Positions 5,054 to 6,191 of a DNA stretch of 6,191 nucleotides are shown here, piece after piece. Position 1 is the stretch's first letter. Each line of letters opens with the position of its first letter. The notes under the pieces were generated by a model. That model did no database searches, was not told the origin of the DNA, and worked only from the letters and a program-made list of their open reading frames with translations. Origin of the DNA: Bacillota bacterium. GTDB taxonomy: Bacteria > Bacillota > Clostridia > Lachnospirales > Cellulosilyticaceae. The translations under genes were made by a program, and so were the position numbers. The DNA is taken from contig JAEXBC010000428.1 of NCBI GenBank assembly GCA_023457875.1, forward strand, positions 1 to 6,191. Direction: 5' to 3'.

Positions 5054-5944
5054 ATGAAAAGGATGAAGAAAGACTTGAAGTATGCACTTATGATGTTATT
5101 GGTGTTTACTTTAACGTCAATGAGCACTTTGGCAGCTGATAACCAAGTGCAGTTGGTGGCGGGAAGTGAAAACCCAGCAAAGGGAGAGCTTGTTCTTTCT
5201 GAAACTCAAGCAGGGATGTTTCAAGAAGGAGAATTGATCTTTGCTATTGAAAATAATCAGGCAGGTATTTGCCTTGAAGATGTTGAAGTGAATATAACAG
5301 GTGGACTTAAAGGGGTTAAGACTAAGGTGAGCGGAGGTACAAATGGTAAAGTGACAGTGACTTTAAGTCGCAGTTCAAAGGCTCCAGCCACCATTATCTT
5401 AAGTGATTTCAAATTTACTGTTGACAGAACTGTCCCCGAAGGGAGCTATGATCTTGAATTGAGTGGAGATGCAATTAGCAAGGGTGACGATAAGGTGATT
5501 ATCAAAGACTTTATTCAGATTATTACACCAAACACTCAGGATTTAGCTAAAGGTGAGGTGGCAAAGGGAAGCTCTGCTTTTGTGATTGGACAGGAAAGCT
5601 ATACTCAAAATGATAGCGCATTTGAGATGGATGGCGCTGCCTATGTCATGGAACCTGGATATATTATGGTGCCTATTCGTTATGTGGCAGCGGCATTTGG
5701 TGTTGAAGAGAAGAATATCTTGTTTTCTGAGAAGACCATTACTTTATTTGCAGGGGGACGAACAATCTCGTTAACAAAAGATAGCAAAGAAGCCCTTGTA
5801 AATGGCGTAAAAATTTCTCTTGAGGTACCTGTCACTATAAAAGATGGCAGAACCTACGCTCCAGCTGGCCAAATTGCTAGTCTCTTAGGCATTTCAGCTA
5901 AGTGGGATAACGAAACCAAGACGGCAAGTTTTATCAATGAGTAG
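5054..5944 (+). CDS. Secreted protein with C-terminal copper amine oxidase N-terminal-like (stalk) domain
   Basis: A 296-residue exported protein. The N-terminus (KRMKKDLK, then a hydrophobic core about 10-22, then STLAAD) is a signal peptide with cleavage expected after A27 or A28. Residues about 30-155 are a beta-rich domain with alternating strands and turns (LVLSETQAGMFQEGELIFAI, a VEVNITGG strand, a PEGSYDLELSG strand), like domains often paired with stalk domains in Firmicutes. A linker (about 156-178) leads to a Cu_amine_oxidN1-type domain (PF07833) at about 179-293. Its hallmarks are VMEPGYIMVPIRYVAAAFG (198-216), TITLFAGGRTISL, the ALVNG strand (247-251), TIKDGRTYAP (261-270), IASLLG (274-279) and the terminal KWDNETKTASF. 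Despite its name this domain has no oxidase active site; it is thought to mediate cell-surface contacts. There is no cell-wall sorting signal or second membrane helix, so the protein is released or held non-covalently. AGGAGG at 5041-5046, 7 bases away, supports ATG 5054. Confidence 0.9.
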   Translation: MKRMKKDLKYALMMLLVFTLTSMSTLAADNQVQLVAGSENPAKGELVLSETQAGMFQEGELIFAIENNQAGICLEDVEVNITGGLKGVKTKVSGGTNGKVTVTLSRSSKAPATIILSDFKFTVDRTVPEGSYDLELSGDAISKGDDKVIIKDFIQIITPNTQDLAKGEVAKGSSAFVIGQESYTQNDSAFEMDGAAYVMEPGYIMVPIRYVAAAFGVEEKNILFSEKTITLFAGGRTISLTKDSKEALVNGVKISLEVPVTIKDGRTYAPAGQIASLLGISAKWDNETKTASFINE

Positions 5945-6065
5945 AGAGAAATAGATTATTAGAAGTAAACAATTATTATGAAGCCCAGTAAGATAAGTAA
6001 CATAAAAAGTAAGATGATGTTTAAGAATAATATATTGGAAATGGATTATTGTTAACTTCATACAA
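5945..6065 (+). other. AT-rich 3' untranslated region of the stalk-protein gene
   Basis: I see no credible gene here. An 8-base direct repeat, AGTAAGAT, lies at 5987-5994 and 6008-6015, spaced 21 bases (about two helical turns). The stretch probably forms the transcript tail up to the terminator at 6066-6109. Confidence 0.5.
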
Positions 6066-6109
6066 AGGGAGTGTCGCGAAACTATTAAATAGTTTCGGGG
6101 CACTCTTTT
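6066..6109 (+). terminator. Strong intrinsic terminator hairpin
   Basis: Positions 6069-6084 pair with 6090-6105: 16 positions with one G-G mismatch (6076/6098) and one T-G pair (6074/6100), around a TTAAA loop (6085-6089). TTTT follows at 6106-6109 and can pair partly with AAGG at 6065-6068. It lies about 125 bases after the stalk-protein stop codon and should end that transcript. Its arms (GAGTGTCGCGAAACTA with TAGTTTCGGGGCACTC) look like a dispersed repeat or transposon-end sequence as well as a terminator. Confidence 0.85.
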
Positions 6110-6191
6110 ACTATGTATATAACTGGAAATTTATAGCTATATTTAGAAATTTATCTTGTTTTTAGCGTGCCTTAATAAGCCTATGATTATT
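6110..6191. other. Non-coding end of the window
   Basis: No gene is seen. GAAATTTAT occurs at 6126-6134 and 6146-6154 (20-base period) around the 10-base palindrome TATAGCTATA (6133-6142). This could be the start of a regulatory region for a gene beyond the window, but no complete promoter is visible. Confidence 0.4.

Noticed and set aside
5586..5774. Second plus-strand frame inside the stalk domain
   Set aside because: It overlaps a frame with unmistakable stalk-domain motifs and has no Shine-Dalgarno of its own.
5978..6055. A 25-codon open frame (MKPSKISNIKSK...) after the stalk-protein gene
   Set aside because: There is no adequate ribosome binding site, the composition is plain AT-rich, and it lies in a probable 3' untranslated region before the terminator.
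5894..6103. Minus-strand frame across the terminator
   Set aside because: It includes the terminator hairpin arm and the 3' end of the stalk-protein gene; there is no ribosome binding site.

Overview
The window is AT-rich, bacterial and densely coding. Short intergenic gaps, strong Shine-Dalgarno sequences, a NatAB-type ABC transporter, a zinc-ribbon membrane protein and a secreted copper-amine-oxidase-N-terminal-type (stalk) domain protein together suggest a low-GC Gram-positive. A member of the Clostridia (Lachnospirales, possibly a Cellulosilyticum-like organism) fits best, but that placement is an impression from gene style, not a database result. No rRNA, tRNA, CRISPR array, transposase or phage gene is visible.

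Layout. (1) Positions 1-287 hold a promoter-like segment and a 71-residue two-helix membrane protein. (2) Positions 288-450 are a non-coding spacer containing a second, near-identical copy of the promoter-like segment (7-35 matches 381-409 at 26 of 29 bases). (3) Positions 451-3314 form a two-gene operon with a 4-bp ATGA overlap: an ABC ATPase, then a large permease whose C-terminal third is an intact CPBP (CAAX protease/Abi) intramembrane metalloprotease. (4) Positions 3322-3807, on the minus strand and convergent with the operon across only 7 bases, encode a 161-residue protein I do not recognise. (5) Positions 3808-3992 are a divergent intergenic region with an extended -10 promoter for the rightward genes and small repeats. 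(6) Positions 3993-5944 encode an N-terminal zinc-ribbon protein with about five C-terminal membrane helices, followed by a secreted protein with a stalk domain; a hairpin sits between them over the first gene's stop codon. (7) A strong intrinsic terminator lies at 6066-6109, and the last 80 bases hold no gene.

How the genes may work together. The ATPase and permease-protease should assemble as one ABC-2 exporter in the membrane. Its protease domain could process or clear a peptide or membrane substrate, or act in self-protection against one. The duplicated promoter segment suggests the small membrane protein is expressed together with this exporter. The zinc-ribbon membrane protein and the exported stalk-domain protein probably share a transcript and act at the cell envelope. 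Whether the two blocks are functionally connected cannot be decided from the sequence. The most unusual items are the transporter-protease fusion, the duplicated promoter segment, the hairpin over the stop codon at about 5010, and the hairpin terminator whose arms resemble transposon-end or dispersed-repeat sequence.
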